Shown: positions 44,656 to 53,957 of the stretch, piece by piece
Layout of the letters: each line of letters begins with the position of its first letter
Position numbering within the stretch: the first letter of the stretch is position 1
Assembly (NCBI GenBank): GCA_031763025.1
Contig: JASSKH010000015.1
Coordinates: 248,001-312,000, forward strand
DNA: 64,000 bases
Direction: 5' to 3'
Source: Macrocystis pyrifera
Taxonomy: Eukaryota > Sar > Phaeophyceae > Laminariales > Laminariaceae
The notes under the pieces: model-generated
Told to the model about the DNA's origin: nothing
The model's database searches: none
What the model saw: only the letters and a program-made list of their open reading frames with translations
Translations under genes and position numbers: made by a program

Positions 44656-45515
44656 GAAGTAGAATATACCTATACTCTCGTACCACCAACTGGTGCAGCT
44701 GGTTCGAACGTGGTCTTCCTTTGTCTTCCTGTTGTTTTTGTTTATTTTTATTTCATTTTATTGTCTTCTTTGCGGTGACCCTATGTGATTTTCATTTCTT
44801 CCTTTCTTCGATTGATAAGCCTTATTGAAGGAGTCGTGTGGCGTGGGTGGATGACGAGCCTGCTCTGCTTGTTTCGTACTGTCTGACGCCGAGGGGCCGG
44901 GCATAGTTGACGAACGCTGGACGATGGTGGCAGACAGGGTAGCAAGGTACCAGGCGGGCCAGCAGGGATACCCTGGCTGTGCTACTCGTACCATAAACTG
45001 CTGCCGCTACCTGGAGCATGCCTTGTGCTTTGTTTGGTTTGACTGTTATTTTACCTTGGTTCTTAGTCTTACTCTGTTGACGACTAGTGGTGTTTTCTTC
45101 TTTTTTTCTTTTTCTTTTTCCAGCTCGTTCTTTTCAAGTGTCTGCCACGTCCCCTACGTGGGGGTACGATGGTTTGTTGCTATACTGAAGTATATACATA
45201 TACCAGGTATATTTTAGTTTCTTTTTTTGTTTCTTTTCTCTTTCGAATTGTCTTTGTTTTTGTTTTTGTTTTTTCTCTTTGTTTCGTTTTTGTTTTTCTA
45301 AGTCATGGAATGTGTATGTCGTGCCTGTCGTACGCAGTATGATGACATGGCATTGCATTACATACGTGGCAACGTAGTATCTCTGTGGCGTAGCTTTGTG
45401 ACCACAGAACCTGTATCTCTCTAGGTTTGAAGAATCGGCACGGACACTGGTTGTGCTGGATGTCGACGCGTAGAAAGAACGTTTAATGTGAAGAAAACAA
45501 CAACAACAACAACAA
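44656..45515 (+). other. LINE 3' UTR and (CAA)n tail
   Basis: The conserved structured 3' end present in all copies: a pyrimidine-rich tract, CAAGTGTCTGCCACGTCCCC, a GTGGCGTAGCTTTGTGACCAC hairpin segment near 45388-45410, and the terminal TTTAATGTGAAGAA before (CAA)n. It also contains a second, diverged version of the coding end (see findings). RT of this clade is expected to recognise the 3' end. Confidence 0.75.
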
Positions 45516-46670
45516 CCCCCCGCGCAGGGGATCTGGGAGACACTTAAAAAGAAGGAGCTAGAAAAAAAATAGGAAAAAGAAGAAAACACCACTAGTGTTT
45601 TTTTTTTTTTTTTTTTTGATCCTCCTTGGAGATCTGGGTAAAAAAAGCTTACGCCCATTACACTTTCTTATTTGTGTACCGGTTCTTGTCCATCTGTAGA
45701 ACACAGATTTAACGTGACACTCCACCAGTGTTCATGTCATGAACTTGCCGGACCTCTTTGGTCGACCTCCTTTAGGTTCGACCAAGAGGTAGGGATAGCC
45801 ACCCAGGACTCAACAGCTCATTTTGCTCTGTCTTTTTCCTGGGTAGTGCGAGATTTGCCTGCCGCCTGTTCTTTTTTTATTCCTGCATTTACTCTCCTAA
45901 GGCTCTCAATCAAGGGACCCGGCTAGAAGAGTAGCGGCGGTGGGTCTCCACCTGCCGTCAGAAAAAAGGCGCACTCGCTAAAATAAACCCATTTGCCCTA
46001 CCAGGTTCACTTACAGGCCTCGTATCACCTCACCATCTCAGCTCTCCAAAGGCTTGGGGAACATGCATACCATAGCACGGTTATACCCCTGCCCTACACC
46101 ACTATGCGGCGCTTTGGCTCTCCCCTAGTCGTCAACAGCGTAAGACTAAGAACCAAGGGAAAAATAACAGGCAAACCAAACAAAGCACAAGGCATGCTCC
46201 AGGTAGCACCACAGCAGTTTATGGTACGAGTTGCACAGCCAGGGTCTCCCTGCTGGCCCGCCTGGTACCTTGCTACCCTGTCTGCCACCATCGTCCAGCG
46301 TTCGTCAACTATGCCCGACCCCTCCGCGTCAGACAATACGAAACAAGCAAAGCAGGCTCGTCATCCACCCACGCCACACGACTCCTTCAATACGGCTTAT
46401 CAATCGGAGAAAGGAAGAGTAAGAAAATGTAATGAAAATCACATAGGGTCAGCGCTAAGAAGAAAATAAAAACAAAAATAAACAAAAACAACAGGCAGAC
46501 AAAGGAAGACCACGTTCGAACCAGCTGCATCAGGTATAGGCATGTTCTACTTCTTTGTCTGCCCGATACCTGGCTACCCTATCTGCCATCTCCTTGCTAC
46601 TTTCGTCCATTGCAGTTTCCCTGCTACTCCTCTATCCCCCCCTCTCCGCATTCCCTTGGTCGGGTTTTCT
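45516..46670 (-). mobile_element. Inverted LINE fragment interrupted by a retroposon
   Basis: Two minus-strand LINE pieces, 45516-45600 and 46119-46670, are consecutive in the LINE 3' UTR and coding end (CCACTAGT, then CTAGTCGTCAACAGCG). The sequence between them is a separate insertion. The left piece abuts the (CAA)n tail of the long LINE. Confidence 0.8.
45601..46118 (-). mobile_element. Poly-A retroposon of unknown origin inside a LINE
   Basis: Starts on the plus strand with about 20 T, so it is a minus-strand insertion with a poly-A tail. The interrupted LINE has CTAGT on both sides, consistent with a short target duplication. The body contains a strong stem-loop (CCTCTTGGTCGA pairing with TCGACCAAAGAGG, near 45755-45795). 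No protein-coding frame and no relation to the tRNA-SINE. It could be a SINE with a structured RNA core or a processed copy of a non-coding transcript. Confidence 0.6.
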
Positions 46671-46825
46671 GCTACATGCATACGTGGCAACGTAGTATCT
46701 CTGTGGCGTAGCTTTGTGACCACAGAACTTGTATCTCTCTAGGGTTTAATAACCGTCACGGACACTGGTTGTGCTGGATGTCGACGGGTAGAAAGAACGG
46801 TTTAATGTGAAGAAAACAACAACAA
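46671..46825 (+). mobile_element. LINE 3'-end fragment
   Basis: Begins CATGCATACGTGGCAACG and ends TTTAATGTGAAGAAAAC(AAC)n at about 46820. Relative to sisters it reads GGGTTTAATAACCG in place of GGTTTGAAGAATCGG. Confidence 0.8.
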
Positions 46826-47270
46826 GTGGTGTTTTTCTGCTTTTTCCGTTTTTTTTTCCAGCTCGTTCTTTTCAAGTGTCTCCCAGATCCCCTGCGGGGG
46901 GTGCACGATGGTTTGTTTCTTTTTTTCTCTCTCTTTTTCTCTTTCGATTTGTCTTCTTTGATTTTGATTATTCTTTGTTTTCTTTCGTTTCTCTATTTCA
47001 TAGAATGTGTATGTCGTGCCTGTCGCATCCAGTACAGACAGTGTCCTGGCCTTGATTTGTCCACTGCTGTGCTTACTTGACACACACGTGGCCACGTAGT
47101 ACTATTTTTCTTTTTTTTCCGCCTCGTTCTGTTCAAGTGTCTGCGGCAGCGCGGGGACACGACAGTTTGTTTTTTCTACGCATTTTGTTTTCTCTTTTGA
47201 ATTGTCTTCTTTGTTTTTGTTTTTTATATATTTTCTTACGTTTCTCTATTTCGAGACCACTTGCAATTAG
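46826..47270 (+). mobile_element. LINE 3' UTR fragments
   Basis: Two successive partial copies of the pyrimidine-rich part of the LINE 3' UTR (46826-47090, 47098-47270), each with the CAGCTCGTTCTTTTCAAGTG or related block followed by a GTTTGTTT stretch. Confidence 0.7.
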
Positions 47271-47595
47271 ACCAAAAAAAAAACGCTCTGGGGGGGAAGA
47301 GATTTGAAGGTATTACAAGCTGAGTAGTTTAGATAAAACAGCATGAATCAACAAGAGCTGGCATGTCACAGCAGTGCGAGGTCCTCGTCTACGGCAGAGA
47401 TATTGGCCAACACTGCGAGGGAAGCACGGCGGCATCCCCGCCTGCTCTGTAGTTTACTAGCATGTTAAGGCGATGTCGCGTGACATTGTTTGATTTGTTA
47501 TTCGCTGTGTGCGAGTACTACTGCTGTGCTGCTGTAGCAGAAGCTCACAGCCCAGCTTTGTGCCCGTACCTATATTTTTTTGGTATATATATATA
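47271..47595. other. Unassigned sequence
   Basis: Nothing recognised. A short (TA)n lies at about 47583-47600 beside the SINE tail. Confidence 0.4.
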
Positions 47596-47930
47596 TATAT
47601 GTTTTTTTCATCATCACTTTTACTTTCCAGCCCACTCGTAGGAGGTTTTACACTCGACGATCTTCTGGACAAGCCGTGGACACAGGTGTCGTCCCTTCTC
47701 CCCCCCCACGGTACGTGCCTTCATTTTTATCGCGCATAGGGTTCAGCATTCCCACTGCTCGTCGATTTTCATCGAATGTAGCCAACTCACGCTCTCGCGC
47801 TTTCCGCTTATCATTTTTTTATGCAAGAAAAAGTCCCCACGAGCATGCGCTCGGTGAGATTTGAACCCACGAAATTGATGTTGATAAGCACGCGGACCAC
47901 CTACCAAGCCACCGCGGACGCCGGCTATAC
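47596..47930 (-). mobile_element. tRNA-derived SINE copy 5, inverted
   Basis: Complete minus-strand copy: T-rich tail at 47600 (TTTTTTCATCATCACTTT), body, and tRNA-like head ending GACGCCGGC at 47925. The poly-A tail is short. Confidence 0.85.
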
Positions 47931-48431
47931 TCGCACGAGAACTGGTTTTTGTGCAGCAGTATTTTTTGTTGTTCGCTCAATGCTCGTTCTCGCAATGCTC
48001 GCAGTATTGCATTCACCAACGAGCTTGCCGGGTCTCGATCCGGCGGCGTGCGACTGGTGAAGCGTCGATGCGCACAAAGACCGCCGGCGGCAGCGCGAAG
48101 TGCGTAGGAAGAATCGCTGTTGTTGGGTGTGACTTTCCTTGATGGTGATAAGAGGATGTGGCTCCACAAGGATTTGTTGTGTCTTCTTCATGTCTGCTTG
48201 GAATTTTTCGTGCGTGCTCGCCGTCTGTTTCTGCTCCCGCCAGGCCTGTGTGACAGGTCATCCCTACATGCTTTCCGGTTAGCAATAGTGCCTGCTGTTT
48301 CCAGCCGCGGATCACTACAACAAGCTGATGAGCGATGTTGCCTCGGCGACCTCGTGCTACTACTGTAGTAGACATGATGTGCTCGTGGCGCGCGACCTGG
48401 TGCGATTTCTTGTAAGGTGTTGCTTCTCTTG
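47931..48431. other. Unassigned sequence
   Basis: A 152-codon minus frame (48013-48471) overlaps the next transposon end and has no domain I know. Confidence 0.35.
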
Positions 48432-49166
48432 TAGGGGTCGCTCCTAACGAACTGAAAATTGGCATGCCCAAAGATCACGATCCGTGAAATTTCACTTCTA
48501 ACGAAAAATGCCGAAAAGCGTCGCGTTTCGTGATATTGTCAAATAGTGAAAATTCCGATATTTCAAACCCAACGTTTTTTAGGGGTGGAACCAACTCTCG
48601 AGAGTGGGGCACGGTCAGGCCGGGCTGGGCCGTCCGCATCTGGCCCAGCCCGTGATATATTGGAATGACGGGCCGAAGCCTGACCCAGCCTGCGAGATTC
48701 CGATTTCACCGACCGTCGGCCAAGCTCGGTTCGCGAGGTTCCATCTCGCAGGTCGTCTGCCCGGTCTGGCCTGTGACATCCTCAGGTCATTTTCGCGTTC
48801 GTCTTCCAGCAGTGGCTCCTCCTCCTCGAAATTTCGAGGCCGCGACTTTCTTGTTGGCCCGCGCCCAGCTGTGTCTCTGGGTAGCCGTCCGTCGCCCACA
48901 AGCGACTTACGAAGCAGAGTTTGCCATGCCCCTATACCGACCTTCGGATGCCGTTGGTTCGCGTGGATTGCGTAGTGCCTTGATCAGGTGTATTTTGAGG
49001 CACGACAATGTCACGAATCGTGATTTTGTTGTTTTTAGAGAAAAGCTAAAAGAAATGGCGTCATGAATCGTGATTTTTGTTTGTCGTGATTCACGACAAA
49101 AAACTCACGATTCACGACAAAAATCTCACTAATCGTGATTTTTTTTGTTCGTTAGGAGTGGCCCTA
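48432..49166. mobile_element. hAT-like non-autonomous DNA transposon
   Basis: Ends TAGGGGTCGCTCCTAACG (48432) and CGTTAGGAGTGGCCCTA (to 49166) are inverted repeats with two mismatches. Inside each end are motifs built on TCACGATTCACGACAAAA, dense and palindromic at 49013-49140. A TAGGG start and subterminal repeats suit the hAT superfamily, but the flanking octamers do not match, so no target duplication supports it. The GC-rich middle (48600-48990, GGGCTGGGCCGTCC) has open frames and no recognised protein. Confidence 0.65.
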
Positions 49167-49189
49167 ATAGTAAATTTAAGTTCAGGTCG

Positions 49190-49520
49190 TCCTTGTTATT
49201 TTTCCAACTGTTTGCTCCACACCTTTTTTTGTGTCATTTTGGTACGAGATTACGGGGCCATCCCAGAACCTTGAGCAACGCTAGAGGGACGAGGAGCCGT
49301 GACCTTGACCTGTCTTTCCGATGGTGGACCCCCACGGCGCACGCATCAACAAATGCTCGTACCATCGTGTCCGGGGCTCACGACAAAAATAGTTTATCGC
49401 CGATCGCCTGCTCCAAGTCCTTGCACAACATGCACACAGAGGCATACGAATAGTCTAACTGCTCTTGTACTGGTTGGCTACGGTGGGATCATGGAATCGT
49501 ACTCGTATTTTGGTATTGTC
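49190..49520 (+). repeat. Dispersed repeat D, copy 1
   Basis: About 330 bases match 60458-60790 in the same orientation at roughly 90% identity. The match covers CTAGAGGGACGAGGAGCCGTG and CCCCACGGCGCACGCATC. A plus frame (49145-49453) stays open in both copies and ends at the same HTEAYE stop; the antisense frame is open except for one stop here. Origin unknown. Confidence 0.7.
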
Positions 49521-49799
49521 ATTGCCCTCGATGAAAAGCATTCGAGCGCTGTTCTCAGTTTTCTTGTCTCTTTTTTTGTGAAGTCGCAGGTGGACAAGTT
49601 GAGAGTGACGGGAGAGGCCAGTCGGGACCAGCACAGACGGAACCCCAGAGTGCTGTGTTTGGCTCAGGCAGAGCGTCTACTTGTTGACTATCGGTACCAC
49701 TTGTTATTTTACTCGGCGGGGACATATGTCCAACAGCAGCGCACGAAGACGGAACGAGCACCCGCACCAGTACCACACCAATATAATCGATATCATTGA

Positions 49800-50033
49800 G
49801 GTGTAACTGGGGTTGTAGGGCTTTTTTACAAGACTGTTGGCCAATGAAAAACGAAACATGAACGGGGAGAGATCTCCAACAATCAGTCAGAATGCTGACG
49901 ACGCTCTCTTGGCCAAAGCAAAACATGTCGGTTGTTTATTACAACAAGTAAACGACAGATTGACAAGAGATCTCTGTACCGCGAAGTAGTTGTTGGCGAA
50001 ATGAGAACTGAGGTGGATGCATGCTCTAGTCTT
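49800..50033 (+). repeat. Repeat E, partial copy
   Basis: Blocks TGACGACGCTCTCTTGGCCAA, CGACAGATTGACA and GAGGTGGATGCATGCTCTAG match the direct-repeat pair at 58909-59790. It stops at the TTACAGC terminus of the next element. Confidence 0.6.
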
Positions 50034-51552
50034 ACAGCAGGGTACAGCGCTCAGACCGTAAAAAGGAGCTGCGCTCGTTAGATCTCTGAGGCCGGCTCAC
50101 CTGTTGTTTGGGAGTTCGAGGAAGTGCCTTCAAGCAGTAATGATCGGGTCACACAGAACGTGGATCGATGCAATGCGATAGATGCAAGCAGTCAGCGTGA
50201 ACACTCAACGAAGGTACACGATGACGGGCACGACGGGCAAGGAAGGGCCCAAGGGGCTGGGGGTCGATAGGACAGGTATCACAGATCACTTGGCTTTGAC
50301 TTTCTTTCTTCACTCTTGGTGTCTTGTAAACACCGGGTGGTCCCGGAACCTCGTTACTGGCTCTGTACCCGAGACCGAAGGCGTTCCCACACCGAGGATC
50401 CTCCTTGCCCCTATAAGAGCCCCCCAGAGGATGCTAACCAAAGCTTGCCCTCTGCCTATCGAATAGACCCGACGCGTGACCCTGATCAGGACAGTGGTCT
50501 CGAGCCGTATTATCCTCCCCATACAGTGGTCACGACAGTCACAGCGCTACGAACCTCCCTCCCTGGTGCCACCCGCTGTAACACCCCCCCTGCCCGACAC
50601 ATATCCATTGTCGGCACAAAGCCGGCGCCCCGGTGCTAGCCCGGCGACAGCGTGTGCGCTTTCCTCCTCGGACACCCCCCCAGACCGGCGCATATGAGCG
50701 ACGGTGCCCAGCGGGTATCACGATCATGGACCGCTGCAGCGCCTGCGCCTTCCACCTCCGCACCTCGCCGTCGGCTCGATGTTGCAGCTCCTCTCCTTCC
50801 CTCAGTGCTGCCCTCAGACGGTGGTAAGAAGAGCGGCGGTCCTGACCTTCGTCCAGACGTTCTTCAGCATTTCTCTTCCATTCATCGCCGTCGGCCCTTT
50901 GTTGCAGCGCCCTTCCTTTCCGCGGTGTTGCTCTTGGACGGTGGTAAGAAGAACGGCGGTCCTGACCTTCGTCCAGATGTTCTTCAGCCTTCCTCCCCCG
51001 TGTATCGCCGTCGGCTCAATGTTGCAGCGCCTCTTGTTCCCGCGGTGCTGACCTTGGACGGTGTTGAGAAGAGCGGTGGACCTGACCCTCGTACAGTCTT
51101 CACTTGAAACTGCCAGCGCCACAGCTGTCTAACACGCTCGGAGCATGTACTCATTTGTGAAAAAACATGTTTTCTTCCTGGCTCACCTGCATAGGTCGGG
51201 GTTCCTCTCGAAGGCCTACTGCACTTTGACAATAACCTACACGTTTAAGCTTTTGGCCAGACATACATTCCAGTGAAAGCTACCATCATCCTACCCCACC
51301 ACCTAACCTTTAACTGGGACTTCAGATAATTCTGCCAGTCCTTTGTCGTATGGCTATGCGTGGCCACACTATCGAGACGCTGTGGTGGCTGTCCACTTTG
51401 CCCCTCTATATATATATCTGCGGGCTTGACTTGTCAAACCTGTTAGAACGGTTCACCGATCAGTATTCCAATATACTCACGGACTTGTTTGTATCGATGC
51501 GGCAAAACTTCACGTACCTTTGTCACGTTTCAGCGTGCGCAGTGGACTATGT
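50034..51552 (+). mobile_element. TTACAGC family repeat, copy 2
   Basis: Inverted partner of 1-1546. Starts at TTACAGCAGGGTACAGCG and continues past the 120-bp tandem array (about 50810-51090) at least to 51552, where the comparison ends only because copy 1 leaves the window. The module 50034-50583 has TTACAGC-type inverted ends. Open frames at 50652-51107 and 50704-51051 are translations of the tandem array. Confidence 0.65.
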
Positions 51553-51973
51553 CGATGCTTCCACCATTCACTTACCTTCGCCAGACGTTTCTCACTGTAC
51601 CTTCCTTCAACAAATGTTTCTACGTAAGTTAGAAAATCCATGTGCTACTCTGAAGTTTGTCCAGATATCTCTAGTTTCTTGGTATGGATACCACGTTTTG
51701 ATATATTGACAGAACAAAAGAAACAGCTAAGAGATCGAGGATTTCTTCCAAGCTCATCTTTGCCAGCTTCCACGCTAGTCCTTTGCAAGCTGTGTGTGGT
51801 ACTTCGGTCGCGCGTATCATGCGTTTGATATTTTATACAGGCCTTTCTTTTGGTGATGATCTCAAACCTCTCTGCATTGAGAGTAGGTATTCCTTGCGAA
51901 TGTTGAGGTCGTTTTATGTATACGTTCATCACGGGCTGTAGGAAGTTCATGAGTTCTTTCTACTCCGGGCCAA
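51553..51973. other. Unassigned sequence, perhaps the rest of TTACAGC copy 2
   Basis: No second TTACAGC terminus is evident before the 87-bp duplication. No gene recognised. Confidence 0.35.
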
Positions 51974-52147
51974 AATTATTATTCGAGTGACTTAGGTCGT
52001 TTGAAGGTACTCCACATCGACTTACTGGCGCTAGCTAAGGTAAATATTTGATTCCGAGTTAATTATTATTCGAGTGACTTAGGTCGTTTGAAGGTACTCC
52101 ACATCGACTTACTGGCGCTAGCTAAGGTAAATATTTGATTCCGAGTT
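51974..52147 (+). repeat. Perfect 87-bp tandem duplication
   Basis: Two adjacent units (51974-52060, 52061-52147) beginning AATTATTATTCGAGTGAC are identical by eye across the full 87 bases. The lack of divergence points to a very recent event or an assembly duplication. Confidence 0.9.
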
Positions 52148-53862
52148 AAAAAGTATTTGAAGGTGCTGACGTTTACGCCACCCCCCCAGCACGGACACTG
52201 TCCACTCGTGCAACTTGTTCGTGCTAAAATCAATTACGCGTCTTAAAACGGCATTCGTTCAGACCTACTTCCAAATCGTACCCCTCGTATAACGCTTTTT
52301 GTGGAAGTAGTTGCAGCAAGGTGGAGACACACACCGCCCCAGAACAGAAAGCTCCTACCACCTACTGGCATTCCAATCACACCTGTCGATTCGTTCCTTC
52401 AACCCTCGACCACTATGCTTGGAGCGACAAACAGTACCCTGTTAGGTTGCGCAGATCATACCAAAGCTCGTCACGTTCCATCTCGGTTTAGCGTCTCACC
52501 AATATGTACCTGTGCGTGGTGTAGCGACTTGCACATGCACTCGTTCCTTCCCACATGTGGGTATCCAAACGTTATGATACCTGGTATACGCCTTCTCATG
52601 CACCTCCTGTGCGCGTGACGTCGAGTATCTGTATATAAACTGAATATGTGTCAATAATCTCAAAGCCTAGGTATTATATTACGAAAACGTATAGCAAAAC
52701 ACTGATGGTCTGTATCCCCCAGATATTGGGTTAAGGAGACTGGTCGGTCGTAATAGATGCTTGGCTGTATCCAGCTATACCACTCTCTTAGCTGGGGTTT
52801 TGTGTCGACTTACCTCTTATTCGATTGTCACTGTTATTGTGCCATCGTGGCGATCAAAGATTGTCACCTGGAGAGCAGCAGTATGATCCCAACATGTTTC
52901 TCGGCATTCCGTGCCATGCAATTTAGTGTATCTTCAAGCATTCCTCTCTGATCAGGCGGATCATCCGCTACTCGGATACGGACAAATAAAACAGGGATGC
53001 GTGGTACGCTCAACACCTACACGCTCGCGTTCGCAAACTCCCGCACCGTTATCGTTTTGTTTTTGACATTCAGGGAACCTGTAGTTTGGGCATTGGGCAT
53101 GTGGCTTTTAGAACTGCCAGTCCATTGCGCGGACGAAACACTTGGAATTAGGGTCAAACTTAGGTACATGTCCAGCAGTGCAGTACTCCAAAGGCTAAGA
53201 TGCCCAGTCGACATTGGGAACCGTGTCAGATACTTATAACAGCGTCAATATCGGTTGACTTTCTGTTCACCGCGTTAGTGAGTGAAGCAGCGAATAAGTA
53301 TGCGTCCTGGGTGGGGTTTTGCCTATAGCGGAAAAGGTCATGTTTATCTGCTCAGTTTGGTTGGCATAGTGTATCTCGAATCAACCGATTAGGATGTGTT
53401 ATCAGTTCCGGGAGAGCAGACGTAATCCCTGCAGGCAAAGCACTCATGATAGGAGCCAACGATTCGGGGTCCTTTCGGCACGTTATAACAAGCACCTGTT
53501 TTCACATCAACGTTGATATTATTTTCCAAAGTTCTAGCCCGCTCAATGCTCTATGCTGGGTGTACATGCAACGCTCACACTCTGCCCTAGTTCATGCACA
53601 GACTATCCTTTATTTGTCTTTTTGTTTTTAGCTCTATTAATAGGGTGTAAATGTAATAGCATGGACACGTTCATGGTGTCATTCATTTGCAATTTGATAC
53701 GGGATGGTATACACCATATCGAATAGCTCGTTAATACCGTTCCTCTCACCTACCGGTACGGCACTATTTGGTACTTGTTTGTTTGCTCCAGTCGCGATGT
53801 ATTTTAGTTTTACAGCCTGTTCTGTGACCACGGGTGGGATTTCAGGAGTTTGAGCTATTACG
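52148..53862. other. Unassigned sequence
   Basis: About 1.7 kb without a recognised gene, RNA or repeat. The 105-codon plus frame at 52301-52618 has no domain. TACCTGGTA at 52578 and CTATTAATAG at 53634 are noted. Confidence 0.4.
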
Positions 53863-53957
53863 GGGGTCCATAGTTAACAGGACCTATGGTGTACATAAAA
53901 ACCTATATATTTGCCTATTTTTACTAACAATATTTGGTCCCGTTAACTATGGACCCC
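53863..53957. mobile_element. 95-bp MITE with 22-bp terminal inverted repeats
   Basis: The arms GGGGTCCATAGTTAAC (53863) and GTTAACTATGGACCCC (to 53957) belong to 22-base inverted repeats with one mismatch. If the end is read as CAGGGGTCC, it resembles hAT termini, but no 8-base target duplication is clear. Confidence 0.75.

Larger units (their letters stand above)
40786..45515 (+). mobile_element. RTE-type non-LTR retrotransposon, near full length
   Basis: About 4.7 kb: a 5' UTR-like leader, APE endonuclease, reverse transcriptase and C-terminal domain in one frame, then an ~840-bp 3' UTR ending TTTAATGTGAAGAAAA(CAA)n. A single EN-RT protein, the RT motifs and a short microsatellite tail instead of poly-A match the RTE clade. 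It is disabled by one in-frame TAG at 42696-42698 and a one-base frameshift near 43683. Every other LINE fragment in the window belongs to this family. The 5' boundary is approximate. Confidence 0.85.

Noticed and set aside
50652..51107. 151-codon frame with 40-residue repeats (candidate repeat protein)
   Set aside because: The repeats follow from a ~120-bp tandem DNA repeat whose period is divisible by three; two other frames stay open over the same stretch and copy 1 does not preserve the same protein.
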